In this document: positions 26,457-34,800 of the stretch, piece after piece
Layout: every line of letters begins with the position of its first letter
Numbering within the stretch: the stretch's first letter is position 1
Assembly: GCF_028368935.1 (NCBI RefSeq)
Contig: NZ_JAQNDK010000001.1
Span: forward strand, 62,001-126,000
Direction of reading: 5' to 3'
Length of the DNA stretch: 64,000 nucleotides
DNA from: Sorangium aterium
Lineage (GTDB): Bacteria > Myxococcota_A > Polyangia > Polyangiales > Polyangiaceae
The notes under the pieces: model-generated
Database searches by the model: none
The model's input: only the letters and a program-made list of their open reading frames with translations
Told to the model about the DNA's origin: nothing
Made by a program: the position numbers and the translations under genes

Positions 26457-26948
26457 CTAAGAACGCTCCACGGCGCTTCGCAGGAGCGCCACGGCGGCCT
26501 CTCGCAGGACCGGCCCGTCCACGCGCACGGCGGGCGAGGCGTTCGCAAGCACCTCGTGGCAGCGCACCGGCAGCGCCCGCCCGCCGAGCGCCGCGATGAT
26601 GTCCTGCGTGCTGGCTGCGTAGACGATGCGGCTCACCCCCGCCCAGAACAACGCCCCCGAGCACATGGCGCAAGGCTCCCCGCTGGCGTACACGGTGCCA
26701 CCCTCGAGCGCTTCCGGGCCGTGCGCCGCGGTCGCTTCACGGATCAACACCACCTCGGCGTGTGCGGTGCAGTCTCCCTGCCCAGCGTTGGCCGTGCGCC
26801 GCTGGTTGCTGCTCACCTGGAGCACCTGACCGCCTTGCACGAGCACCGCGCCGAACGGCATGTTGCCGGCGCGCAGGGCGTCGCTCGCGGCGTCCACGGC
26901 GAGCTGCATGAAGCCAACGTCCAGGGGGTCGCCTACTTGATGGGTCAT
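26457..26948 (-). CDS. Nucleoside/guanine deaminase of the CDA fold
   Basis: 163 aa. Zinc site: H63-A-E65 in DCTAHAEVVLI and P92-C-A-M-C96 in SGEPCAMCSGALFWAG. Context motifs match bacterial guanine deaminase (GuaD) and the TadA-like nucleoside deaminases; MPFGAVLV and ASTQDI favour the GuaD-like branch. The reaction would be hydrolytic deamination of a free purine or similar base. Its ATG overlaps the stop of the P450 gene by 4 bp, so translation is coupled and the two products may act on one molecule. This is unusual for a housekeeping deaminase. Confidence 0.82.
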   Translation of the reverse strand: MTHQVGDPLDVGFMQLAVDAASDALRAGNMPFGAVLVQGGQVLQVSSNQRRTANAGQGDCTAHAEVVLIREATAAHGPEALEGGTVYASGEPCAMCSGALFWAGVSRIVYAASTQDIIAALGGRALPVRCHEVLANASPAVRVDGPVLREAAVALLRSAVERS

Positions 26949-28453
26949 GGTAAACCGACCTCACCGTTCACTGCACTCGAGCGCTGGATCACGCCTGCGG
27001 GCGCGCAGCGCGCAGGCGTCAGACGGATACGGAGCTGACCGACCGGGCGTGCCATGCCGCCCATCATGAGGTCGAGCCATGCGCGCGGCCGGCGAAGCAC
27101 CTCGATCCGGAAGTCGCGCAGGAGCACGGTGAGCGCGATCCCCAGCATCGTATAGGCGAGCGTCCGGCCAGGACAGACGTGATGGCCGAGCCCGAACGCG
27201 CCAAACCGCCGATCCTTGACCGCGGGGCTCTGGAAGGCGTCCGTCTTCATGTCGCAATACCGCTCGGGCTCGTAGCGAGCCGGATCGTGGTAGAAGGACG
27301 AGTCGCCGTTGACGAGCCCCATCGACATCCCGATGAGGCTGCCGGCCGGGATCACGTGGCCGCCCAGCTCCACCGGCCTCCGCGAGAGCCGCCAGAGGCC
27401 GCCGTTGCCATGGAGACGCAGCGACTCGTTGATCGAGCGGAGCAACACCGGCATGCGGCAGAGCGCGCCGAGATCGAGGGCTTGCCCATCCTGGAGGACG
27501 CGAGATTGCTCCTCGAGCACCGCCGCGAGCGCCCGCGGGTGCTCCAGCAGCTCCGACAGGCTCGCGGCGAGGCTCATGGCCGTGTTCGTGTGCGCGCCGA
27601 GCACCGCGCCCATCACGGCGAGCGCGGCATTGCGGAGCTGCTCGGCCGTCGCGGCCGTGGGCTCGTCCCCGAGGGAGCTCTTGATGACCGCGTGGAGGTA
27701 ACCTTCCGGATCGGCGCCGCCCTCGGCCGCCACGCGCCGCACCTCGCTCGTGAAGATCGAGATGATGCGCTCCCGCGCCTGCTTGCGGCGCCTCGCCGAG
27801 GGCGTCTCGATGGGCAGAAAGAAGCCCGTGAGGTTCAGCTCGCTCTCGAGGATGTGGAACTGGCGCGCGAGCTCGTCGCACAGCGCCTCGGAGATGGCGT
27901 CGCCGCACACGAACCGGCAAGCCATGTGCAGCACGAGGTCGTTGGCGAGCGCGAGCGCGTCGATCTCGCCGACGCGGGCGAGCCGCCCGCGCAGGAACCG
28001 CGCCGTGAAATCCGCGAGAGGGCCGCTCTGGCGACGCACGGACGCGCCGGAGAGCGCGCGGAGCACGTGGGGCTGGACCTCGACGAAGAGGTCTTCGCCG
28101 AGGATCCTGCCGGCGAGCCGCCGGTACGCGTCCACGAGGTTCAGCTCTTCACCCGCGTCGATGAAGCGCTCTGCGGCGTCCTTGCCGCCGACGAACGTGA
28201 GAGGCAGCCCGAACAGCGATAGGGTAAATACATCACCAAGCGCCTCGTGGCCTGCGCGCTGGAGCTCGGTCGGGTCGGCCAGCAGCGCGATCGCCGTTCC
28301 GATGCCCGGCACGATCACCCCCAGCCGCGGCGGCCCCGCCCCGTTGGACCGGGGCTCGGCGCGGACGAGCGCACGCACGATCTTCCGCCGGGTGCGGCCG
28401 GTGAGAGGCTGGGGAGCGCTGCTGTCCACCTGCGGTCGAGATGTATTTTGCAT
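26945..28453 (-). CDS. Cytochrome P450, CYP51/CYP7-like class
   Basis: 502 aa. Heme ligand C427 in FGLGHHVCPG, K-helix E343-x-x-R346 in INESLRLH, and I-helix GAHTNT (286-291) in place of the usual AGxxT. Length, the N-terminal GVIVPGIGTAIALLADPTEL and the ERYCDMK segment resemble the CYP51/CYP7/CYP8 group rather than typical 400-aa soluble bacterial P450s. There is no transmembrane anchor and no ferredoxin or reductase gene nearby. It is first in a two-gene unit with the deaminase (4-bp overlap). A 10-bp palindrome covers the start codon. Substrate unknown; a sterol or lipid is possible. Confidence 0.87.
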   Translation of the reverse strand: MQNTSRPQVDSSAPQPLTGRTRRKIVRALVRAEPRSNGAGPPRLGVIVPGIGTAIALLADPTELQRAGHEALGDVFTLSLFGLPLTFVGGKDAAERFIDAGEELNLVDAYRRLAGRILGEDLFVEVQPHVLRALSGASVRRQSGPLADFTARFLRGRLARVGEIDALALANDLVLHMACRFVCGDAISEALCDELARQFHILESELNLTGFFLPIETPSARRRKQARERIISIFTSEVRRVAAEGGADPEGYLHAVIKSSLGDEPTAATAEQLRNAALAVMGAVLGAHTNTAMSLAASLSELLEHPRALAAVLEEQSRVLQDGQALDLGALCRMPVLLRSINESLRLHGNGGLWRLSRRPVELGGHVIPAGSLIGMSMGLVNGDSSFYHDPARYEPERYCDMKTDAFQSPAVKDRRFGAFGLGHHVCPGRTLAYTMLGIALTVLLRDFRIEVLRRPRAWLDLMMGGMARPVGQLRIRLTPARCAPAGVIQRSSAVNGEVGLP

Positions 28454-28457
28454 GCAA
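28448..28457. promoter_or_regulatory. 10-bp palindrome over the P450 start codon
   Basis: TTGCATGCAA is perfectly self-complementary and includes the ATG of the P450 gene. It could be an autoregulatory site or chance. The Shine-Dalgarno of the gene is weak (GGAG about 14 nt upstream). Confidence 0.2.
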
Positions 28458-29285
28458 TGGTGACTCCAACGCTCGCATAGGAGCGAGAGTTACGACCGCT
28501 GTTAAGGAAGAGCCGAATGCCACGCTCGCCCATGGGCGTCATCCGTCTGCTGCCCCTTGGTGGTCCTCCCCCCACCCCCATCGTGCCGCGCGCCCCCTCA
28601 CGGCACCGCGTCTGTCTTCGTCCGATTTATCCGCCGTCAACGATTGAACAGGGCGAGACGACGAGGCAGCGACTGGGCTTGTGCGATGCCTTCACGGTCG
28701 CTGCGTCATCTCATCCTCCCGCACCGCCCATGCGGTGTCAACGGCAGAGGTCGGTCGCCCGCGGCGTCCTGCGGGGTAGCTCCCCGACCGGGCCCGACGC
28801 CGGTGTCGATCCGCGAACTCCCACGGCAAGGCTCAGGGCGCTGCCATTGCCCAGGCGGCCCGCGATCGGCGCCAGCGAGCCAGCCCCGGGTGAACGTCGC
28901 CGGCGAGAGATCCGGGGGCAAGCACCTCTACGTTCAACACCGCATTGCCGGACACGCGCTGCGCGGGCCCTGGGCTCGTGATCTTCGGAATGCCCGGAAG
29001 GCCCTCCCCGCTCCCTTCGCCCCCATGGCGTGAGCGGGTGCCGGGAGGCGCGCGGCAGCGGCATTCGACCGGACGCTCGTTCCCGCACGCCTGGCGAGTC
29101 CGCTCGGCGGGGCTGACCCGAGAGCGCGCTCGACGTTGCCGAAGACATGCCGGCGCGGCGCGCGCGGATGGCCTTCGGGATCCGGGTCCTCGCTCACGTG
29201 GTCGACGCCACCGGTTGCCCAGACCGGCCCAGCCTGCTTGCAAGCTCTCGACTGTCGGAGCGTTCGTGCTACTACGGCGCCCCCG
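28458..29285. other. 830-bp non-coding stretch
   Basis: It separates the P450 gene (leftward) from the winged-helix gene (rightward). Several minus-strand frames are open but Pro/Arg/Gly-rich, without family resemblance or good starts. It presumably contains both promoters and possibly degraded sequence; a short coding-like piece near 28840-28990 (GNAVLNVEVLAPG) may be a remnant. No repeat family or RNA gene was recognised. Confidence 0.3.
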
Positions 29286-29996
29286 ATGAACGCCTCGGAC
29301 GCGATCAAGGAGCGGGTGGACCGCTTCGTCAAGGACATCCTGAGCCTGGTCGAACGGGTTCAGGACGAGCACCGCGCCGCAGCGCACCGGACGGTGACGA
29401 CGATGCTGGCCGATCTGGAACGGCCAGCGACGAACGCCTCCTCGGAGCGCCGTCCGAAGCCCCGGAAGGCGCCCGCGCGCGCCAAAAGGAGCGTGGCGAG
29501 GCCTACGAGGAGCGGGAAGCAGGGCGCGCTCTCGGGAGCGTCAAGCTCCTCGACGACGGCACCGTCCGCGGGGAGGACCTCGGCACCGTCCGCGGGGAGG
29601 ACCTCGGCACCGTCCGCGGGGAGGACCTCGGCACCGTCCGCGAGGAGGACCTCGGCACCGGCATCCGGCGCGGACCGAGCCACGGCTGGCACGATGACCG
29701 CGACGGGAGCCTCGACGAGCGATCGGGAGGCCGTGGTGCTCGAAACTGTGCGGTCCCTCGTGCGAGGGACGGCGACGGAGATCGCCACGCGCAGCGGGCT
29801 ACCGAACGGGAGCGTGTACGTCGCGCTTCGCGCGCTCGTGGCTCGCGGCCGCGTGGCGAGAGCCGGGACAGCGAGGGGCGCCGAGTACAGCCTCGTCTCG
29901 TCGGGCGGGATCCGGCCCTTCAAGCGCGTGAAAGCTGCGGAGCCCACCAGCCCTGCGGAGATGGAACGGACCCCCGACGCCGAACTCGCGGAGTAG
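29286..29996 (+). CDS. Winged-helix DNA-binding protein with repetitive basic linker
   Basis: 236 aa from MNASDAIKERVDRFVKDILSL, a likely helical oligomerisation segment (1-45). A Lys/Arg/Pro-rich tail and tandem TSAPSAGR repeats (about 90-125) follow. Then comes a C-terminal winged helix (about 148-205): VVLETVRSLVRGTATEIATRSG, LPNGSVYVALRALVARGRV and ARGAEYSLV. The layout (N-terminal helix, long disordered basic linker, wHTH) suggests a nucleoid-associated or silencer-like protein rather than a ligand-responsive regulator. Similar hypothetical DNA-binding proteins are recurrent in Sorangium-type genomes (recalled, not checked). Confidence 0.65.
   Translation: MNASDAIKERVDRFVKDILSLVERVQDEHRAAAHRTVTTMLADLERPATNASSERRPKPRKAPARAKRSVARPTRSGKQGALSGASSSSTTAPSAGRTSAPSAGRTSAPSAGRTSAPSARRTSAPASGADRATAGTMTATGASTSDREAVVLETVRSLVRGTATEIATRSGLPNGSVYVALRALVARGRVARAGTARGAEYSLVSSGGIRPFKRVKAAEPTSPAEMERTPDAELAE
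29558..29653 (+). repeat. 24-bp tandem repeat, 4 copies, in frame
   Basis: Units start at 29558, 29582, 29606 and 29630 and encode GRTSAPSA (frame-shifted reading TSAPSAGR); the last has one base change giving Arg-Arg. The first three are identical in DNA, indicating recent expansion. Confidence 0.9.
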
Positions 29997-30220
29997 AAGA
30001 TTCCACTCAGGCACGAGATCGTCGCGGCGCGTTGAAATCAGGCTGAGAGCCGGAGAGAATCAATACGAAGGCGGGAAAGCAGGAAGAGAAGCCCACGAAT
30101 TCTTCCTGACCTCCTCATGCCCTTTGGTTCGGGGGCACACCGCGTTTCCGCTCGGCGCCCGTCGCCCACACGGTTGACCGGGGCAGCGCGGTCCGGTTGC
30201 AAGGGGTGCAGGAAAGGACG

Positions 30221-30592
30221 CTAGAGCTCCTCGAGCCAGGGACCGACCGCCGCCACGTACACGCGCGCTCGGCGGCCGACGGGATCCAGCGGGATTCGGA
30301 ACGTTGGGGCAGCCGGCGGAGCGGCCTTCGCTGCCTGAGAGCGCGGGACCGACATGACGCGCTGGCCGACCCTAAACCACTTCACGTCGTGGTCGACGCT
30401 CGCACCGGGCACCGAGAACTCGGGCGGCAAGGTGCTCAGCTTTCGCACGCGCCCATCGGCGAGTCGTGCAGCGGCCCTGCTGCGCCTCGCCGCGGTATCG
30501 GTGAATCGAATTTGCACCTCCCCATCGCGCAGGCGCGTGCGGTGCTCGGACCACGCATGCCCCTCGACGCGAAATCCACGTTCAACGCGCAT
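30221..30592 (-). CDS. Small hypothetical protein coupled to the dehydrogenase gene
   Basis: 123 aa starting MRVERGFRVEGHAWSEHRTR. Its ATG overlaps the end of the dehydrogenase gene by 11 bp, so coupling is plausible. The middle is basic; the C-terminal half is beta-rich (VDHDVKWFRVGQRVMSVPRS, ARVYVAAVGPWLEEL). No family was recognised. Third-position GC is high but lower than in the PKS genes. It would be the last gene of the PKS unit. A chance frame cannot be excluded. Confidence 0.4.
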   Translation of the reverse strand: MRVERGFRVEGHAWSEHRTRLRDGEVQIRFTDTAARRSRAAARLADGRVRKLSTLPPEFSVPGASVDHDVKWFRVGQRVMSVPRSQAAKAAPPAAPTFRIPLDPVGRRARVYVAAVGPWLEEL

Positions 30593-31739
30593 TGATGGAG
30601 AAGATCGGATAGAAGCCGACGTCGCCTTCGGAGAACCGCCGGGCGAGCTCGGGGACCTCGTCGAAGCCGTAGATTCGCTCGTCGACCTCGGGCATCCAGC
30701 CCTCGGCCTCTGCGTACGCGACCGCCTCCACGCCCTGGGGGTAGCGCGCGTAGTGCGTGTTGACGTGCTGGTGCCGCGCAATGCACTCCGACGCGCGAAG
30801 CAAGGAGAGGACCATCCCCTCCTTCCACCCAGCGCTGGTGATCACCCCCTGGCGCCCGAGCGCCTTCAGCGTCGCACGGAAGACCGGCGTGCCGATGTAG
30901 TCGATGAAGATCTGCACCTTCGTCCCGGCCGTGCGCCGCTCCACCTCCTCCAGGAACCTGCCCTCGGCCTCGAGGTACGATCGGCGGTAGGCCGCGTCGG
31001 TGACGAACCGGCGCTCATCGTAGCTGAGCTCCCCGAACTGCCGGCGATCGAGGGCCGTCACGCCCGTCTTCCGGATGAGCTCGAGACGCCTGTCGTTGCC
31101 GGAGAGCATCACGGTGGTGCACCCGTGCCGCCGCGCGAGATCCAGCTCCGCGAGCGTCGTGCCCCCGCCCCAGCCCCAGACGTGCGGCGACGGGAGCTCT
31201 TCGCGCGGGACCTGGAGACGGAACGAGCCATGGGCCTGCAGCCAGTTCGACCACGCCGTCACGTAGCGCCCCGAGAACGCCGCCCACTGAGGCAGCGAAT
31301 GACGGGTGTCGTCCGGGAGGCGGATGATCTCGTGCGGCCGCAGGATCATCCTCGTCGCGAGGCAGCCCATGGTGCCCGGCGCGTCGTACGCCATCGCCTT
31401 CTCGGGGTAGCCCCACGCGTCGACCACCGAGGCACAGAAGATGATGCCGACATCACCAGGCTTGAGCCCCTCGACGCCCGAGCCGACCTCGAGCACGCGG
31501 ACCACGCCGGTGTTTCCGATGATCACCCGGGGCTCGCCGCGCTGCTTGCAGATGTCGACGGGCTTGCGAGAGAGCGCATGCTGCATGTTGCCCTCCCAGC
31601 ACCCGAACAGCGGCTCTGCCAGGACCTCGGCGCTGGAAATGTCGCGGAGATCGAAATCCTCCTGGACCAGCTCCGCGAGCTCTCCGATGTCCGTCCCCGT
31701 ACCCGGATAAAGGAACCAAGCTTTCACGCTGTGCGGCAA
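30582..31739 (-). CDS. Stand-alone zinc-binding-type medium-chain dehydrogenase (trans-ER/CCR-like)
   Basis: 385 aa if it starts at the TTG 5 nt after GGAGG; the next candidate, GTG at 31727 (VKAWFLYPG), lies 17 nt from that site. GroES-like N-half (NTGVVRVLEVGSGVEGLKPGD) and Rossmann half with WGWGGGTTLAELDLARRHG (about 187-206), then VQIFIDYIGTPVFRATLKALG, typical of MDR enzymes. It lacks the catalytic Cys/His set of classical zinc alcohol dehydrogenases. Placed 110 bp after PKS-5, it probably supplies enoyl reduction or a post-PKS reduction in trans. Crotonyl-CoA-carboxylase/reductase-like activity is a weaker alternative, as the sequence does not look like a canonical CCR. Confidence 0.75.
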   Translation of the reverse strand: MPHSVKAWFLYPGTGTDIGELAELVQEDFDLRDISSAEVLAEPLFGCWEGNMQHALSRKPVDICKQRGEPRVIIGNTGVVRVLEVGSGVEGLKPGDVGIIFCASVVDAWGYPEKAMAYDAPGTMGCLATRMILRPHEIIRLPDDTRHSLPQWAAFSGRYVTAWSNWLQAHGSFRLQVPREELPSPHVWGWGGGTTLAELDLARRHGCTTVMLSGNDRRLELIRKTGVTALDRRQFGELSYDERRFVTDAAYRRSYLEAEGRFLEEVERRTAGTKVQIFIDYIGTPVFRATLKALGRQGVITSAGWKEGMVLSLLRASECIARHQHVNTHYARYPQGVEAVAYAEAEGWMPEVDERIYGFDEVPELARRFSEGDVGFYPIFSINAR

Positions 31740-31849
31740 GGGAACCTCCGTCGGACCTCCATCGAACTCCGTCGAAAAGAGGGGCCGCGCTCTGAATGGA
31801 CACGATTTGCCAAGACCTCTCCTGTGCGATGCGCCCCAGCCCGCGCCCG

Positions 31850-34800
31850 CTACGCCAGGACGCCGAGCTCGCGCTCGAGGTAACGGGCCATCGCGGCGAC
31901 GGTCGGGTGATCCATCGCCATCGTCACCGGCAGCGTCATGCCGAACGCCTGACTGAGCCCCTGCACCACCTCGATCGCGAGCATCGAGTCCATCCCGAGC
32001 TCGTCCAGGCGCTGATTGGGGTTCAACGACAAGCCTTGATCGAGCCCCATGATGCCCTGCGCGACGGCGGTGATCTCGTGAATCAACATGCCCATGCGCT
32101 CGTCCGGGGAGCTCCGGAGGATACGCCGCGCGAGGTCGTCCTCCCCGCGCGGGCTCTCGGCCTCGGGCAGCTCCGCAGGGGCGGCGATGCCGGCGAAGAG
32201 GACGGGCAGGGCCGCTTCGGCGGCGCGCTTCGAGAGCCGCACGGGATCCAGGTCCATCGCGATGAGGTGGGCGCGATTCGATCGCAGCATGTGCTCGAAG
32301 AGGGTGAGCGCCTCGTCGGGCGCAAGGCCCGAGAGACCCCAGCGCCTGCCGAGCGCATCGAGGACGTCCCGCGCCATGCCGGCGCCCGCGAGCGGCCCCC
32401 AGGCGATGCTGAGCGCCGGGGCGCCCTGCGCGCGAAGATAAGCCGCGAAGGCGTCCTGAAAGGCGTTCGCGGCGGCATAGGCGGCCTGCCCGGGGTTGCC
32501 GAGCAAGGCCGACACCGACGAGAAAAAGACGAAGAAGTCGAGCTCGCGGCCGCGCGCCTCCGCCCAGAGGTTCTCGCTGCCACGCACCTTGGGCGCGAGG
32601 ACACGGTCGAACGACGCCGCGTCGGTGTTGGTCAGGACCGCGTCCTCGTTCACGCCCGCCGCGTGGACGATGCCGGCGAGCGGCGGCATCGCATCGATGC
32701 GCCGGAAGAGGGCCGCCACGTCGTCCCGCTGCGCGACGTCCGCCTGCACCACGTGGACGCGCGCGCCGCTTGCGCGCAGCCCCGAGAGCGCAGCCTGCGC
32801 CTCGGGGCTCGGCGAACGCCGGCTCACGAGGACGATGTGACGGGCGCCGCGGCACACCATCCACCCCGCCCAGACAAGCCCGAGCGCGCCCAGGCCGCCG
32901 GTGATCAGGTAGGTCGCTCCGGCGCGCAACGCGGTGGGCTCGCCCGCGCCGGCGAGGCCTGGGCAGCGGGCCACGCGCGGCAGGTAACGGGCCCCGCCGC
33001 GGAAGGCGATCTCCGGCTCGACGTCTGCCCCGAGCAGGTGATCGGCGAGCATCGAGGCCTCCGCGGGCGGCCTCGCCGGATCGAGGTCGATGAGCCCACC
33101 CGAGAGGTCGGGGTGCTCGGCGGCGAGCACACGGCCAAGCCCCCAGAGCGGGGCCCCTGCGAAGCCGCGCGCGGCTTCCACATGGGTCGGTGATCGGCGT
33201 TCGCCGTCCCCTTCCGCGTGGGTCGGGGATCCGCGTTCGCCGTCCCCTTCCACATGGGTCGGGGATCGGCGTTCGCCGTCCCCTTCCACCTGCACCGCCT
33301 GCGCACCCCGGGTCGCGAGCCACAGCCGCGGCGGCGCGCCGGTCCCGGTGCGGCCCTTCCGGTTCGCGAGAGAGCGCGCGAGCCGCAGCACGCTGTCGCA
33401 AAGGCGCGGATCGGCGTGGTCGCCGGACGCGCGCTGCCCGCCCAGGGGAGCGTCGTCCGCCGCTCGAAGATCGACGATGCCGGCCACCGGCACGCCAGAA
33501 GGTCCGTCATCCACTTCGAGCAGGCGAAGAACCTCGGCGAGAGGGGCGTCGCGATCGCCGCCGGCCTCGGCTCGCACGAGGATCGGCGCTCCGCCCTGCT
33601 GCTCGAGACGCGCCGCAAGGCCCCGCCCGAGCTCGGAGCCGCCCGCGAGGAGGATCCAGCGAGCAGGAGCCCGCACGGATCGGTCCGACTCCTGCGGCAT
33701 CGGGCGCCACGAGAGCTCGTACAGGAGCTCGGCCTGGCGCGCGGTGAGCTGACCCAGGAGGTCCGATCGCGAGCGCCAGCCGATCGCGAGCCCCACCGCG
33801 TCGGCGACGGCTCGGCCAGCGCTGTCGCGCAGCGTCCACGCGACGGTGAACGGATCACCCGGGGCGCCCGGAACCGCGCGCGCAGCGCACGTCCATGGGC
33901 CCTCTCCTCGGCGTGCTCCCGCATAGCGAAGCCGGGAGAGCGAAAGAGGCACGGGCAGCGCGCCCTCGGGGGCGGAATGCGCCAGTGCCGCCGCCAGGAC
34001 GACCTCCATGGAGGCGTGCAGGAGAGCGACGGAGAGCGGGACGGCCACCCCCTCCTTGCCGTCAGGGATCGCTATCTCCGCCCTCACGCCGTCAGGTCCC
34101 AGGGCGGCACGCTCCACCCAGCGGGCTGCCCCGAGGGGTCGATGGCCGCTCGCTTCGAGGCGGGCATAGAAGCCGTCTCGGTCCACGACCGCCGCGGCAC
34201 CCCCGCCGATCGCCCCCGGCCTCATCGCGGCCGGAGCCGGTCCCGCCTCGACGTCGCGGAGCTTCCCCGTCGCGTGCGTCGTCCAGCGGGCGCGATCGGG
34301 CGGGCTGTCGCCGGGGATGCTGGCGATCGACACGGAGAAGAACGCCCCGGTTGGCTCCGGTACGAGGGTGAGATGGCTGATGCGCTCCTCGTCACGCCGG
34401 CGCAGGAGCATCGGCTCCGGGAACGCGAGGTCCTCGAGCAGGACCTCCTCGCACCCGAGCGCCTGCGTCGACGCCGCCAGGAGCCGCCCGAGGTGGAGCG
34501 CCACGGGGACGAGCATGGGCTCCTCGTGCAGCGGATGCGTCGACGTGGGATGGGACGCCGTGGGTTCCTTCGAACCCGGGCGCGACTCCATCCTCAGCCA
34601 GGGCATCGAGGAAGCGGCCACGCGGGCCTCGAACTGGAGCGCGGACATCGGCGAGGCGACGCGCTCGCCGAGGAGCGGATCCCCCGCTTCTGCGCCCGCT
34701 CGCGGCAGGAGCCGCCGCGCATCTCCCCCGGAGGGCCGGCGCACCGGCAGCCACAAGGACTCGCGCTGGAACGGGTACGTGGGCAGGCCGATGCGCCGGC

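Noticed and set aside
28940-29060. GC-rich inverted sequence resembling a REP-type element (CTCCC...GGGAG)
   Set aside because: Arms are short and imperfect and no second copy was found in the window.
30582-31739. Canonical crotonyl-CoA carboxylase/reductase supplying ethylmalonyl-CoA
   Set aside because: The sequence is shorter and lacks recognisable CCR-specific motifs, so only a general MDR call is supported.
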